Positions 19,607-29,165 of a stretch of 64,000 nt of DNA are shown in pieces. Position 1 is the first letter of the stretch. Each line of letters opens with the position of its first letter. The position numbers and the translations under genes were made by a program. A model generated the notes under the pieces. It had not been told where the DNA came from and ran no database searches. It saw only the letters and a program-made list of their open reading frames with translations. Origin of the DNA: Flavobacterium luteolum (lineage in GTDB: Bacteria; Bacteroidota; Bacteroidia; Flavobacteriales; Flavobacteriaceae); contig NZ_CP114286.1 in assembly GCF_027111275.1 (NCBI RefSeq), positions 2,604,001 through 2,668,000 of the forward strand, read 5' to 3'.

Positions 19607-20221
19607 TTAGAACAATCCGTTCAATTCTGCATCAATTCTATTAATGATGTCTCCTAAATCTTCAGGATTATCAACAAAATTAATATTGTCAACATCGATA
19701 ATTAGTAACTTTCCTTTTGTGTAAGTCTGAATCCAAGCTTCGTATCTTTCGTTCAAACGGCTCAAATAATCTATAGAAATAGAATTTTCATACTCGCGTC
19801 CGCGTTTGTGGATTTGACCAACAAGATTAGGAATTGAACTTCTCAAATAAATCAACAAATCGGGAGCTTTAACCAAAGATTCCATCAATTCGAACAAAGA
19901 TGTGTAATTTTCAAAATCACGACTTGTCATTAATCCCATTGCGTATAAGTTGGGAGCAAAAATATGTGCATCTTCGTAAATCGTTCTGTCCTGAATAATC
20001 TTTTTTCCGCTTTCGCGAATTTGCTGCACTTGACGAAAACGGCTATTAAGGAAATAAATCTGAAGATTAAATGACCAACGTTCCATCTGATGGTAAAAAT
20101 CATCCAGATACGGATTGTCGACTACATCTTCATAATGAGGTTCCCATTTGAAATGTTTTGCCAATAATTTGGTCAGAGTAGTCTTTCCTGCGCCTATGTT
20201 TCCTGCTATTGCTATGTGCAT
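19607..20221 (-). CDS. Deoxynucleoside kinase (dAK/dGK/dCK type)
   Basis: 204 aa. P-loop GNIGAGKTT at 7-15, substrate region EDVVDNPYLDDFY, and the DR(S/T) motif QDRTIYEDAHIFA. Phosphorylates deoxynucleosides in the salvage pathway. The start overlaps the stop of the upstream gene (TAATG), so the two are translationally coupled. Confidence 0.9.
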   Translation of the reverse strand: MHIAIAGNIGAGKTTLTKLLAKHFKWEPHYEDVVDNPYLDDFYHQMERWSFNLQIYFLNSRFRQVQQIRESGKKIIQDRTIYEDAHIFAPNLYAMGLMTSRDFENYTSLFELMESLVKAPDLLIYLRSSIPNLVGQIHKRGREYENSISIDYLSRLNERYEAWIQTYTKGKLLIIDVDNINFVDNPEDLGDIINRIDAELNGLF

Positions 20222-21036
20222 TACGGTATTACGATTTTATAATTTGATATATCTGTAGCTGTAAAAATAGATAAAATTTGGTCTTTGTAATAAAAATTGT
20301 CAAAGGTTTTTTCCAAAACTTTGATTTCTGAAATTACTTCGGGATTCAATTTATTCATTCCTTTAAAATACAATAAATTATCTTTACAGAAAAGATATTG
20401 CGAAGAATTGACAATAGTGATTCTATCAAAATCAGTTATCTTTCCTAGCGATGTGATCTTCCCAAAAATATCAGAAGAATACCAGTTGTTTTTCTTATCA
20501 ATCCAATAGAAAGTATTAAAATCAGTTTGGTAATACTGAATTGATTCAGTAAGTGGAATTGAAACCGTTTTGTATTCATTTTTTAAATAATCAAAAAGAC
20601 CAATCTGTTGGTTTAAAGTGTTATAAATCCATAACTGATTTTGCGTAGACATTCCGATGGCGCTTACTACAATTGGAGTTGCGTTTTGAGAAAAATTAAT
20701 TTCTGTCATTTTATTTAGTTGATTGTCTAATAAAACAACACTATTGAAGTCTTCATAAAAAAGTACAATTTTTAACGGATTTTGAAGATCGACTTTCGTG
20801 ATTTTTCCCAAAGAAACATTCTTATACTCGAAGATTTCTTTGCCTTTCGTTTTACTAAAAACATTATTCGTAATCTGATAAGAATATCCAAACGAATCAT
20901 ATCCTAAAAATATATCAGAAGTATTTTTATACTGTGAAATTAAAGTTGGAGTTATGATCAAATCCTGAGCTGAAAGCGCCTGAAAAGTGCAGAAAAGAAA
21001 TAAGAAGAATAAAGTTTTTTGCACCGTTTTACACAT
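20221..21036 (-). CDS. Secreted protein of unknown function, beta-propeller-like
   Basis: 271 aa with signal peptide (TLFFLFLFCTFQALSAQ). The rest is repeated short strands with alternating Tyr/Phe/Asn (KNVSLGKITKVDLQNP, LWIYNTLNQQIGLFDY, LYFKGMNKLN) suggesting a small six-bladed propeller. I recognise no family by name. It is coupled to the deoxynucleoside kinase by a TAATG overlap. Confidence 0.7.
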   Translation of the reverse strand: MCKTVQKTLFFLFLFCTFQALSAQDLIITPTLISQYKNTSDIFLGYDSFGYSYQITNNVFSKTKGKEIFEYKNVSLGKITKVDLQNPLKIVLFYEDFNSVVLLDNQLNKMTEINFSQNATPIVVSAIGMSTQNQLWIYNTLNQQIGLFDYLKNEYKTVSIPLTESIQYYQTDFNTFYWIDKKNNWYSSDIFGKITSLGKITDFDRITIVNSSQYLFCKDNLLYFKGMNKLNPEVISEIKVLEKTFDNFYYKDQILSIFTATDISNYKIVIP

Positions 21037-21249
21037 TAGCGTTTATTTTACAAGAGTACCAAATTACAAAAAACTCTCCTTAGAAATTCAATTTTAAGTT
21101 TTAAACCTTTTTAAAATCTAATAGTCTAAAAAATAAGCGGTTCTGTCTATGCCTTAATACCATTAATATATTTAGTTTTTCGAATTTTAAAATAAATAAT
21201 ACATTTGAATGTAAGTTTTATCGGATTTGCTCACTTTAAAGAAAATGAA

Positions 21250-22137
21250 ATGAAAAAGATATTTTTTTATGCGATTGTAATGCTTGTTTCTACTCAAATT
21301 CAGGCGCAAAAAGATTTTCAGGGAATGGCCGTTTACGAGTCAAAAACACAAACGCCAAAGTTTGAAGGAATGCGTGGAAATAGAGATATTACGCCAGAAA
21401 TGCAGAAAAACATGGAGGAACGTATGAAAAAAATGCTCGAAAAAACATTCATTTTGAATTTCGATAAAGCAGCATCAATTTACAAAGAAGAAGAAAAACT
21501 AGAAACACCAGGCCAGCAAGGTGGTTTTCGCATGATGTTTGGCTCGCTTACAGGCGGAGGAGGCACATTTTATAAAGATGTAAAAGCAAAAACGTATACT
21601 GTTGATAAAGAATTTATGGGCAAAGAATTTCTTGTTGTCGATTCGCTGCCAAAGCTAAACTGGAAATTAGAACAAGAAACCAAACAAATTGGCGGGTACA
21701 ATTGTTATAAGGCGACAGCAGTAAAACAAGCAAGTAAAACCGATTTTAGAAACTTTAGGCCTAAAAACAACGGCGAAAAGAAAGAAGAAGTTAAAAAGAC
21801 TTCGGACGGTACGAAAACCAATTTTGCCGATAATTTTGAAATACCAAAAGAAATTGTCGTAACAGCTTGGTATACAACAGAAATTCCAATAAATCAAGGG
21901 CCAGAAAACTATTGGGGACTTCCAGGATTAATCTTGGAAATCAATGATGGAACTACGACAATTTTATGTTCAAAAATTGTTTTGAACTCAAAAGATAAAG
22001 TAGAAATTAAACCTTCTAAAAAAGGAAAAGTAATTTCTCAGAAAGAATATGATGAAACGGTAATAAAAAAAATGGAAGAATTTAGAGAGATGAATCGTGG
22101 CAGAGCTGGCGGACCACCACCTCCAATGGGAAGGTAA
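21250..22137 (+). CDS. GLPGLI family secreted protein
   Basis: 295 aa with signal peptide (ending TQIQAQ). The family signature YWGLPGLILEIN is present in full; family function unknown. The C-terminal GGPPPPMGR tail is low complexity. It precedes a TonB-type barrel by 57 bp, the standard pairing for GLPGLI proteins. The Met at 21250 gives a normal signal peptide; the longer in-frame start at 21205 does not. Confidence 0.88.
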   Translation: MKKIFFYAIVMLVSTQIQAQKDFQGMAVYESKTQTPKFEGMRGNRDITPEMQKNMEERMKKMLEKTFILNFDKAASIYKEEEKLETPGQQGGFRMMFGSLTGGGGTFYKDVKAKTYTVDKEFMGKEFLVVDSLPKLNWKLEQETKQIGGYNCYKATAVKQASKTDFRNFRPKNNGEKKEEVKKTSDGTKTNFADNFEIPKEIVVTAWYTTEIPINQGPENYWGLPGLILEINDGTTTILCSKIVLNSKDKVEIKPSKKGKVISQKEYDETVIKKMEEFREMNRGRAGGPPPPMGR

Positions 22138-22194
22138 TGTTTGTAAAACACCAATTCTTTAAAATCCAAAACACAAACTTTCAATATTCTTATC

Positions 22195-24882
22195 ATGAAT
22201 AAGATCCTTTTTGTATTCGCCTTGCTTTTTACTTCTATTTCCTTTTCGCAAAGTATCCGTTTTGATGGTTTGATTCAGGATGAAAAAAAGAACCCGTTAG
22301 AAATGGCCAATATTATGGCTATTAATAATGGCACAAAAGCAATGGATTCTTACGGAATAACCAATGATAAAGGAAAGTTTCAGCTGACGTTAAAACCAAA
22401 TACGGCTTATACTATAAAAGTGAGTTATTTGGGAATGAAATCTAAAGAAATTGCAGTATCGACTAAAACTGAAAATATGAGTCAGAATATTGTTTTAGAT
22501 GGTGCTGGAATAGAATTGGAAGGTGTCGAAATTGTTCGCGAAATGCCCGTTTCCATAAAGGGAGACACAATTGTTTACAATGCAGATTCTTTTAAATCGG
22601 GAACAGAAAAAAAGCTTGAAGATGTCTTAAAGAAGCTGCCAGGAGTTGAGGTAAATGCTGACGGAGAAATTGAAGTAGAAGGAAAAAAAGTCAGCAAATT
22701 GATGGTGGAAGGAAAAGATTTTTTTGACGGAGATACCAAATTAGGCGTTAAAAATATTCCAGCCGATGCTATCGATAAGGTTCAGGTTTTAAGAAATTAC
22801 AATGAAGTAAGCGCACTTAAAGGTCTAGAAAACGATCAAGATAATGTGGCGATGAATATCAAATTAAAAGAAGGAAAAAAGAACTTTTGGTTTGGAGATG
22901 TTACCGCAGGAATTGGCGTCGCAGAATTGGATAGTCGCTATATTATTAATCCGAAACTATTTTATTACAGTCCAAAATACAGTATTAATTTAATCACCAA
23001 TTTTAATAATATTGGAGAATTACCACTTACTGCACAAGATTATTTTAAGTTCACGGGCGGATTTAAAAATATGATGAAAAAAGGCGGAAGCAATTTTAAT
23101 GTTTCTTCAAATGATTTAGGAATTTCACTGCTTCGAAATAATCGCGCTAAAGAAATCGAAACCAAATTTGGGGCAACAAACTTCGCTTATTCTGTAAATA
23201 AAGCTTGGAACTTAAGTGGTTTCGGAATTCTTTCAACTTCAAAAACAGATTTAGAGACTAAATCTCAAACTACGATTTTGGATTCTGGAGATCAGCAGAA
23301 ACGCGATGAAATGACGCATCAAAAGAATAATTTGGGACTTTTTAAATTAAGTTCAACTTACAAACCAAATGATAAATTTCAGTTTGATTATGATATCTTA
23401 ACCAAATTATCAAAACAGAATGAAGATACAGATTTGCTTCGTGAATCTATTGTTAGTGATGTTTCTGCGGTAGAAACTATTTTAACTCAAAAAAAGCAAG
23501 ATCCAACTTCTATAAATCAGAATCTAAGTTTATATTATACACAGAGCAGTAAAAATATTTTTGCTTTTGAAATGCAGCATCTATATCAAGATGAAAATCC
23601 GTTTTATAATGCCAATTTAAGAACACAGCCGTTTGATTTATCGGGTTATATTTCAGGACAAAATCGTAATGATTTAAATCAGGATCGTTTTGTAAAAACC
23701 AATAAAATCGATGCAAAACTGGATTACTATTATATGGTAACACCAAAAAGCAATATTAATGTTACTTTTGGAAATACCTATTCGTATCAGAATTTCAATT
23801 CTCACATTTTCCAAATGCTAGATAATGGGGATCGAAATGATCTTAATGATACGGAAAACAATAATGATGTAGATTATAGATTTAATGATGCCTTTTTAGG
23901 TTTTCATTATAAAATTCTAACAGGAAAATTTACGTTTACGCCAGGAGTAAGCCTTCATACGTATCAAATGACAAATGGGCAATTGGGGAGCGATTATTCT
24001 CAGAATTTTGTAAAGGTGCTTCCAGATTTCTTTGCTTTATATCAAATCAAAAAATCAGAAACTTTGACTTATAATTTCTCTCTGACTAATGATTTTACCG
24101 ATATCAATCAGCTGGCAGCGGGTTATGTTTTGTCAGATTACAGTAGTTTATTCCGCGGAAACCGTTTTTTAGAAAATGCTACTTCACAAGTGCATTCGTT
24201 GCGCTACTTTAAGTATAATATGTTCAATTTTGAGAATATATTTGCCAACGCAACATACACGAAAAAGGTAGACGCCATTAAAACAAAAGCCGATTTTGAC
24301 GGAATTAATCAGTCTTCGGTTCCTTATAATTCCAATTTGGCAGACGAAACTTTTTCGGGAATGGGAACTTATGGACGTTCTTTCTTGAAAAACTACAAAG
24401 CATCAGCAAGTGCAAGTCTTAATTGGTCAAAATTCAACAACATTCAAAACGAAAAATTAGCAACTACAGAGAGTTTTGTGCAAAGCTATACGGTTAAAGC
24501 TTCAACAAATTATAAAAAACTGCCTAATATAGAGTTTGGCTATAATCTCTTGGTTAACAAGTATAGCGGCTCTACTTTTTATACCGATAAACCATTTGCA
24601 AGATTAGACTATTATTTCTTAGACAGTTTTTCTTTTGTTTCAGAGTACGAATTCTATCATTATTATAATGGAAACAAAACAGTAGACAACGAATATGATT
24701 TTTTGAACGCCAGTTTAATTTATCAAAAAAAGAACAGTAAATGGGAATATAAAGTCTCGGCAACCAATTTGTTAAATACTAAATATCTTAACGATGACAG
24801 TTTTTCGCAATTCTCTACAAGAGTTTCCCAGTACACCGTACAGCCTCGTTACATTATATTTTCGATGAAATATAATTTGTAG
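22195..24882 (+). CDS. TonB-dependent-receptor-like outer-membrane barrel with CarboxypepD_reg domain
   Basis: 895 aa. Signal peptide (LLFTSISFSQ), carboxypeptidase-regulatory-like domain at about 20-100, plug-like segment (VEIVREMPVSIKGDTIVYNADSFK, LEDVLKKLPGVEV) and a large barrel ending IIFSMKYNL. The plug has the outer-membrane-protein-beta-barrel family form seen next to GLPGLI genes. Substrate unknown. Confidence 0.85.
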   Translation: MNKILFVFALLFTSISFSQSIRFDGLIQDEKKNPLEMANIMAINNGTKAMDSYGITNDKGKFQLTLKPNTAYTIKVSYLGMKSKEIAVSTKTENMSQNIVLDGAGIELEGVEIVREMPVSIKGDTIVYNADSFKSGTEKKLEDVLKKLPGVEVNADGEIEVEGKKVSKLMVEGKDFFDGDTKLGVKNIPADAIDKVQVLRNYNEVSALKGLENDQDNVAMNIKLKEGKKNFWFGDVTAGIGVAELDSRYIINPKLFYYSPKYSINLITNFNNIGELPLTAQDYFKFTGGFKNMMKKGGSNFNVSSNDLGISLLRNNRAKEIETKFGATNFAYSVNKAWNLSGFGILSTSKTDLETKSQTTILDSGDQQKRDEMTHQKNNLGLFKLSSTYKPNDKFQFDYDILTKLSKQNEDTDLLRESIVSDVSAVETILTQKKQDPTSINQNLSLYYTQSSKNIFAFEMQHLYQDENPFYNANLRTQPFDLSGYISGQNRNDLNQDRFVKTNKIDAKLDYYYMVTPKSNINVTFGNTYSYQNFNSHIFQMLDNGDRNDLNDTENNNDVDYRFNDAFLGFHYKILTGKFTFTPGVSLHTYQMTNGQLGSDYSQNFVKVLPDFFALYQIKKSETLTYNFSLTNDFTDINQLAAGYVLSDYSSLFRGNRFLENATSQVHSLRYFKYNMFNFENIFANATYTKKVDAIKTKADFDGINQSSVPYNSNLADETFSGMGTYGRSFLKNYKASASASLNWSKFNNIQNEKLATTESFVQSYTVKASTNYKKLPNIEFGYNLLVNKYSGSTFYTDKPFARLDYYFLDSFSFVSEYEFYHYYNGNKTVDNEYDFLNASLIYQKKNSKWEYKVSATNLLNTKYLNDDSFSQFSTRVSQYTVQPRYIIFSMKYNL

Positions 24883-24914
24883 TATTTTAACTGCAAAATT
24901 ATGATTTTTTATGA

Positions 24915-24943
24915 TTTGTTTAAAGATGAATCAGATATCTTTG
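24915..24943 (+). promoter_or_regulatory. Promoter of the 760-aa secreted protein gene
   Basis: TTTG (24915-24918), 17-bp spacer, TATCTTTG (24936-24943). Confidence 0.55.
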
Positions 24944-24974
24944 CGCAATATTACTAACAACAAAACATGTAGTT

Positions 24975-27257
24975 ATGCGCAATTTTATTTGGAGCTTATC
25001 ACTCCTTTTTGCTGGAATTTCTACCTCTTTCGGCCAAACAAATGGGATAGAAAAAGGAACTTATTTATCTACAAATAAGGGAGGGAAAATCAAATTAAAT
25101 TTATTGGATAATAATAAGTACGAATTGGTTTTTTATTCAGGAGATTACAAAATTGAAGGTGATTCTCTTATCTTCTTAAAAAATACTAAAACAGTCAATA
25201 GATTTGATCTTTCTTTTGCTAAAGATAAAAAAGCAAAAAAGATTAAAATTAAGTTTTTGAATCCTTCTTATTACTCATTTTTTATAGGAACTCAAAATGG
25301 TTCTGAAGCAGTTCAGTATCAAAGAGTAGCCGATATTAAAACAAAAGTAGATCCAGATTGGAAAACTACAGATTTAGATTTTGAAATAGAAAAAACTGAT
25401 TTTCTGTACTTGGTTTATGAAGATTACAACGGTAAAAGTGACGTAAGCAAATATGCCTTACCGAAAGATGTTTCGGAGGTAACAATAAACTATGATCTGG
25501 CGGTTTTGAATGATTTAAATCTTGGCGGATTTTTTGATAAAAAAACAAATGAATTACGAATTTCTGAATCATACGGGAAAGATCCTTTGGTATTTGTAAA
25601 TGAAAAAGATGAAAAGCCAGCTAAGACTCCAGCAGTCGTTCCAATACAAACTGAAAGTATTTCAAACTGGACGTATCCAGGGAAAGACTCTTATTATGGA
25701 GAGAGTTACGGAGGAGCTGTAGTCGATAGCATATATAATAGTCTGCCAGTTGATACTACTGCAGTACCAGCAGCAGATTATCCTCTTGATCCTCCTTCTT
25801 CCTATACTAAATACGATTTTAAACTAAAAATAGAAGACAATCTAAAAAAGGCAATAGAATCTACCAAAACAGCTAGTAACAAATTTTTGGTAGTTGTGGT
25901 TGATGACAAGAATAAAAAGGCAAAAGAAGATTTTGATGCTTTTATAAAAAATCAGGAAACACAAGCTGGATATAGTATGTATGATTCCTATAATGCTCAA
26001 TATGATATTTATAACTATTATCTGGCTGGAATCAATGATAAAAAATGGCTGAAAAGCAATAAAATTACAAACGATCCAATTGTTATTGTTTTAAACGATA
26101 ATGGGGATATATTAGCAACAGCAAAAGCTAATTTGTCAAATAAGGAGGAAGCGTTTAATTATTATGGAAATTTTTATCCCAAATTATTGCGTACAAATGC
26201 TCTTGTTTCTTTAGGAAAAAATCTGAAAAACCAAAAAGCGTCAGATGATGATCTGATTCAAGCTTTTAATAAAGCGGCATTACTTGCAATATCATACAGT
26301 TACGATTCAGATTACATTTCATCAGATCCTACAGAATTAGTTTTTGCAAAAACAGTATTGGATCAAAAAGAAGTGGCACAAAGTTGGAAAAAATTGATTG
26401 AGGCTCATCAAAAAGATAAAACAGTAAATATGTATTTGGTGGAAACAATTTTGAAAGAAATCAAAAATGAAGGATTTACAAAACAGCTCTTTAACGAAGA
26501 TAGAATTCTTAACGACACAGATTTCTTAGCAATTGATTATATATTAAAGCATTCTGACGAAATTGAAAAAGAACTAGGTACATTCAACAATTTGAAAAGA
26601 AATGACATGTATGGACAAGTGCCTTTAATGAATAACCCGATTTCTGAAGTTACGAATGCATTACAGCAAAATCTTTACGCTTCTCAGGACGGACTTACAG
26701 GCGAAATGAACAAAGAGAAAATAAATTCTGTCTATAAAAAAATTATCACATCTGGAAAAGGCAATTTTGATGCCTACAGAAATTATTTTTATTATTTAAG
26801 TCAGCTTGTAGATCGGGATGATTCTAATACAACTTACTTAAGAGAGTTTAATACCTATTTTGATGCAACATTGGCAGGAACAAGTCCAATAGAAAAATTA
26901 GATGCTATATTTTCTGGATTAGATTCAAGTTCAAGTTATTCTTATGATGGATGGAACTCATTTAAAGAGTACCATTCAGACATTTCCAATAATGCGGCTT
27001 GGGCAGTGGTGACAAATCCTCAGAATTCTAACTTTATTAAAGATGCGATAAAGTGGTCTGAATACAGTTTAGTGTTAACTAAAAACAATCCATATTATTT
27101 AGATACTTTGGCGCAGTTGTATTATAAAGATGGACAGAAAGATAAAGCTATTGCAACTCAGACTTTGGCGGTAAAATATTTAAGTGATACTGTTGAAGAA
27201 GAAACTGCAAGCGAAATAAAAGAAGTATTAGCTAAAATGCAGAATGGAACTTATTAA
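24975..27257 (+). CDS. Large secreted protein with thioredoxin-like and TPR-like parts, unknown function
   Basis: 760 aa with signal peptide (ending STSFGQ). The N-terminal 110 residues are beta-rich. Around 285-420 the pattern NKFLVVVVDDKNKKAKEDF ... PIVIVLNDNGDILATAKA resembles a thioredoxin fold, but no CxxC is present. The C-terminal 150 residues end in one clear TPR-like helix pair (PYYLDTLAQLYYKDGQKDKAIATQ). The protein has a single-gene unit with its own promoter and terminator. I do not recognise a named family. Confidence 0.7.
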   Translation: MRNFIWSLSLLFAGISTSFGQTNGIEKGTYLSTNKGGKIKLNLLDNNKYELVFYSGDYKIEGDSLIFLKNTKTVNRFDLSFAKDKKAKKIKIKFLNPSYYSFFIGTQNGSEAVQYQRVADIKTKVDPDWKTTDLDFEIEKTDFLYLVYEDYNGKSDVSKYALPKDVSEVTINYDLAVLNDLNLGGFFDKKTNELRISESYGKDPLVFVNEKDEKPAKTPAVVPIQTESISNWTYPGKDSYYGESYGGAVVDSIYNSLPVDTTAVPAADYPLDPPSSYTKYDFKLKIEDNLKKAIESTKTASNKFLVVVVDDKNKKAKEDFDAFIKNQETQAGYSMYDSYNAQYDIYNYYLAGINDKKWLKSNKITNDPIVIVLNDNGDILATAKANLSNKEEAFNYYGNFYPKLLRTNALVSLGKNLKNQKASDDDLIQAFNKAALLAISYSYDSDYISSDPTELVFAKTVLDQKEVAQSWKKLIEAHQKDKTVNMYLVETILKEIKNEGFTKQLFNEDRILNDTDFLAIDYILKHSDEIEKELGTFNNLKRNDMYGQVPLMNNPISEVTNALQQNLYASQDGLTGEMNKEKINSVYKKIITSGKGNFDAYRNYFYYLSQLVDRDDSNTTYLREFNTYFDATLAGTSPIEKLDAIFSGLDSSSSYSYDGWNSFKEYHSDISNNAAWAVVTNPQNSNFIKDAIKWSEYSLVLTKNNPYYLDTLAQLYYKDGQKDKAIATQTLAVKYLSDTVEEETASEIKEVLAKMQNGTY

Positions 27258-27277
27258 TAAAACTATCGTATAAAATA

Positions 27278-27313
27278 AAAGCCGATTTCTAATTTTTAGA
27301 AATCGGCTTTTTT
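27278..27313 (+). terminator. Convergent terminator before metK
   Basis: AAAGCCGATTTCT/AGAAATCGGCTTT with T tail; serves both the plus-strand gene and metK. Confidence 0.88.
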
Positions 27314-27365
27314 ATGTTTACCAACTAAGATGTCTAACAATCTAAGCTAGTCTATAAATCTAGAT

Positions 27366-28616
27366 TTACAATCCAAATGCAGCTTTTACTTGGTCAACAA
27401 AATCAAGTTTTTCCCATGTAAACAACTCAACAGTAACTGTTTTTTCTTGTCCTCCTGGAGCAGAGAAAGTTTTAGTAACCGTTTCTGGTTTACGTCCCAT
27501 GTGTCCGTAAGCAGCAGTTTCGCTATAAATTGGGTTTCTTAATTTTAATCTTTGCTCAATAAAGTAAGGACGCATATCAAAGATAGCTTCTACTTTTTTA
27601 GCGATTTCACCGTTAGTTAAGTTTACTTTAGAAGTTCCGTAAGTTTCAATGAAGATTCCCATTGGCTCAGCAACTCCAATTGCGTAAGAAACTTGAACTA
27701 AGATTTCGTCAGCAACACCGGCAGCAACTAAGTTTTTAGCGATATGACGTGTGGCATAAGCAGCACTTCTGTCTACTTTACTTGGATCTTTTCCAGAGAA
27801 TGCACCACCACCGTGAGCACCTTTTCCACCGTAAGTATCCACGATAATTTTTCTTCCTGTTAAACCAGTATCTCCGTGAGGTCCTCCAATAACGAATTTT
27901 CCTGTTGGGTTAATATGGTAGTTGATTTTATCGTTGAATAAATGAGCGTGCTCTGGGTTTTTAGCGATAATTCTTGGAATCAAGATTTCGATAATATCTT
28001 TTTTGATTTTAGCCAACATTGCAGCTTCTTCATCAAAATCATCATGCTGAGTTGAGATAACAATCGCATCAATACGAGTTGGTTTGTTATCGTCGCTATA
28101 TTCTAAAGTAACTTGAGATTTAGCATCTGGACGTAAATACGTGATTGCTGCGTTCTCACGTCTTAAAATAGCTAATTCTTGCAATAATTTATGAGATAAA
28201 TCTAATGCCAATGGCATGTAGTTTTCAGTTTCGTTTGTAGCGTAACCAAACATCATTCCTTGGTCACCTGCACCTTGTTCTTCTGGCTTAGCTCTGTCAA
28301 CACCTTGATTAATGTCTGCAGACTGCTCGTGAATAGCTGATAAAATTCCACAAGAATTTGCTTCAAACATATATTCACTTTTAGTATATCCAATTTTACG
28401 GATTACCTCACGTGCAATTTGCTGAACATCAAGATAAGTATTCGATTTTACTTCACCTGCTAAAATAACCTGACCAGTTGTAACTAAAGTTTCGCAAGCT
28501 ACTTTTGAGTCAGCGTCAAATGCCAAAAAGTTGTCAATTAATGCATCCGAAATTTGATCTGCAACTTTGTCTGGATGCCCTTCACTAACAGATTCTGACG
28601 TAAATAAATAAGCCAT
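27366..28616 (-). CDS. metK: S-adenosylmethionine synthetase
   Basis: 416 aa, makes SAM from methionine and [24 protein letters not shown] binds [15 protein letters not shown] and [19 protein letters not shown] are the two PROSITE-type signatures. It runs from its own promoter through a SAM-II-like leader, so it is probably turned down by its product. Confidence 0.97.
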   Translation of the reverse strand: MAYLFTSESVSEGHPDKVADQISDALIDNFLAFDADSKVACETLVTTGQVILAGEVKSNTYLDVQQIAREVIRKIGYTKSEYMFEANSCGILSAIHEQSADINQGVDRAKPEEQGAGDQGMMFGYATNETENYMPLALDLSHKLLQELAILRRENAAITYLRPDAKSQVTLEYSDDNKPTRIDAIVISTQHDDFDEEAAMLAKIKKDIIEILIPRIIAKNPEHAHLFNDKINYHINPTGKFVIGGPHGDTGLTGRKIIVDTYGGKGAHGGGAFSGKDPSKVDRSAAYATRHIAKNLVAAGVADEILVQVSYAIGVAEPMGIFIETYGTSKVNLTNGEIAKKVEAIFDMRPYFIEQRLKLRNPIYSETAAYGHMGRKPETVTKTFSAPGGQEKTVTVELFTWEKLDFVDQVKAAFGL

Positions 28617-28683
28617 AATAATGTAATAAAAATGTATTAGTTTTAAATTTAAGCGAGGAAAATAATTGCTAAAAAGGGCTAAA

Positions 28684-28792
28684 GGAGAGTTTCTGCTTTA
28701 GCATTTTTTACTGCTGAAATGAATCTTTCAGCATTCACAATGAAACCATTTCATTATGAAGAGGTTGCAATCAGTTCAAATTTTTCCTCTGT
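28684..28792 (-). promoter_or_regulatory. SAM-II-like riboswitch of metK, with an inserted two-hairpin domain
   Basis: Read on the minus strand: stem AGAGG/CCTCT (28786-28790 with 28760-28764) encloses ATTTGAACTGATTGCAA, close to the SAM-II loop (ATTTAACCGTATTGCAA type). Then comes ATGAAATGG and, after an insert, TGCTAAAGC, matching the ATAAATG...GCTAAA tail that completes the SAM-II pseudoknot. The insert has two hairpins (stems 28749-28755/28739-28745 and 28726-28732/28713-28719). It begins right at the predicted transcription start. The class call rests on remembered consensus. Confidence 0.6.
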
Positions 28793-28800
28793 TTCGGGTG

Positions 28801-28830
28801 CAAAGGTATGAAACCATTTTGATTTGCAAA
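28801..28830 (-). promoter_or_regulatory. Promoter of metK
   Basis: On the minus strand TTTG (28830-28827), 18-bp spacer, TACCTTTG (28808-28801). The flanks are near-identical to the promoter of the metH SAM-I riboswitch at 54260-54291. Confidence 0.7.
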
Positions 28831-28919
28831 TTAAAGTTCAACTTTTTTTATTTTTTCTAGCAGAAATTTAACAATAACATACTATTTTGATAGGGTAATA
28901 GAAAATATTTTGCTTTTTG

Positions 28920-28951
28920 TTTGGCTGATTAAAAAATAGTTTGCAACTTTG
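28920..28951 (+). promoter_or_regulatory. Promoter of leader peptide 1 / TonB receptor
   Basis: TTTG (28920-28923), 20-bp spacer, CAACTTTG (28944-28951; one mismatch to TAnnTTTG), followed by CCCCG as in the other promoters of this regulon. Confidence 0.5.
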
Positions 28952-28974
28952 CCCCGTTAAAACAAAAGAAACAA

Positions 28975-29043
28975 ATGAAATTTACAGTTTGCAATATGAT
29001 GTCTTGTAAGATGCCGGAGTTATCCGCAGAGACACTATTGTAG
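28975..29043 (+). CDS. Leader peptide 1 (22 aa, Met/Cys) of an attenuator
   Basis: Complete ORF ATG to TAG, too short for normal gene calling. Its core VCNMMSCKM holds four Met (with the start) and two Cys in 13 residues. Codons 18-19 (GCA GAG, 29026-29031) repeat the 3' arm of the downstream terminator, so that stretch can pair with CTCTGC at 29072-29077 and block the terminator. A ribosome stalled at the Met/Cys codons would leave it free; one reaching the stop would cover it. The same NMMxCKM core occurs in leader peptide 2. I infer ribosome-mediated attenuation of the TonB-receptor gene; a functional small peptide is the alternative. Confidence 0.65.
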   Translation: MKFTVCNMMSCKMPELSAETLL

Positions 29044-29068
29044 TTATTTTTCAATAAAATATAAATAG

Positions 29069-29098
29069 AACCTCTGCCGAATCGCAGAGGTTTTTTTT
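29069..29098 (+). terminator. Attenuator terminator 1
   Basis: AACCTCTGC/GCAGAGGTT with CGAATC loop and eight T, between the leader ORF and the receptor gene it would control. Confidence 0.85.
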
Positions 29099-29165
29099 AT
29101 GTCAAAAATAAATCTGTAAGATTTTTTTTAAGCCAAATACAATAATTAATCAGTAAAAAAAAGAA

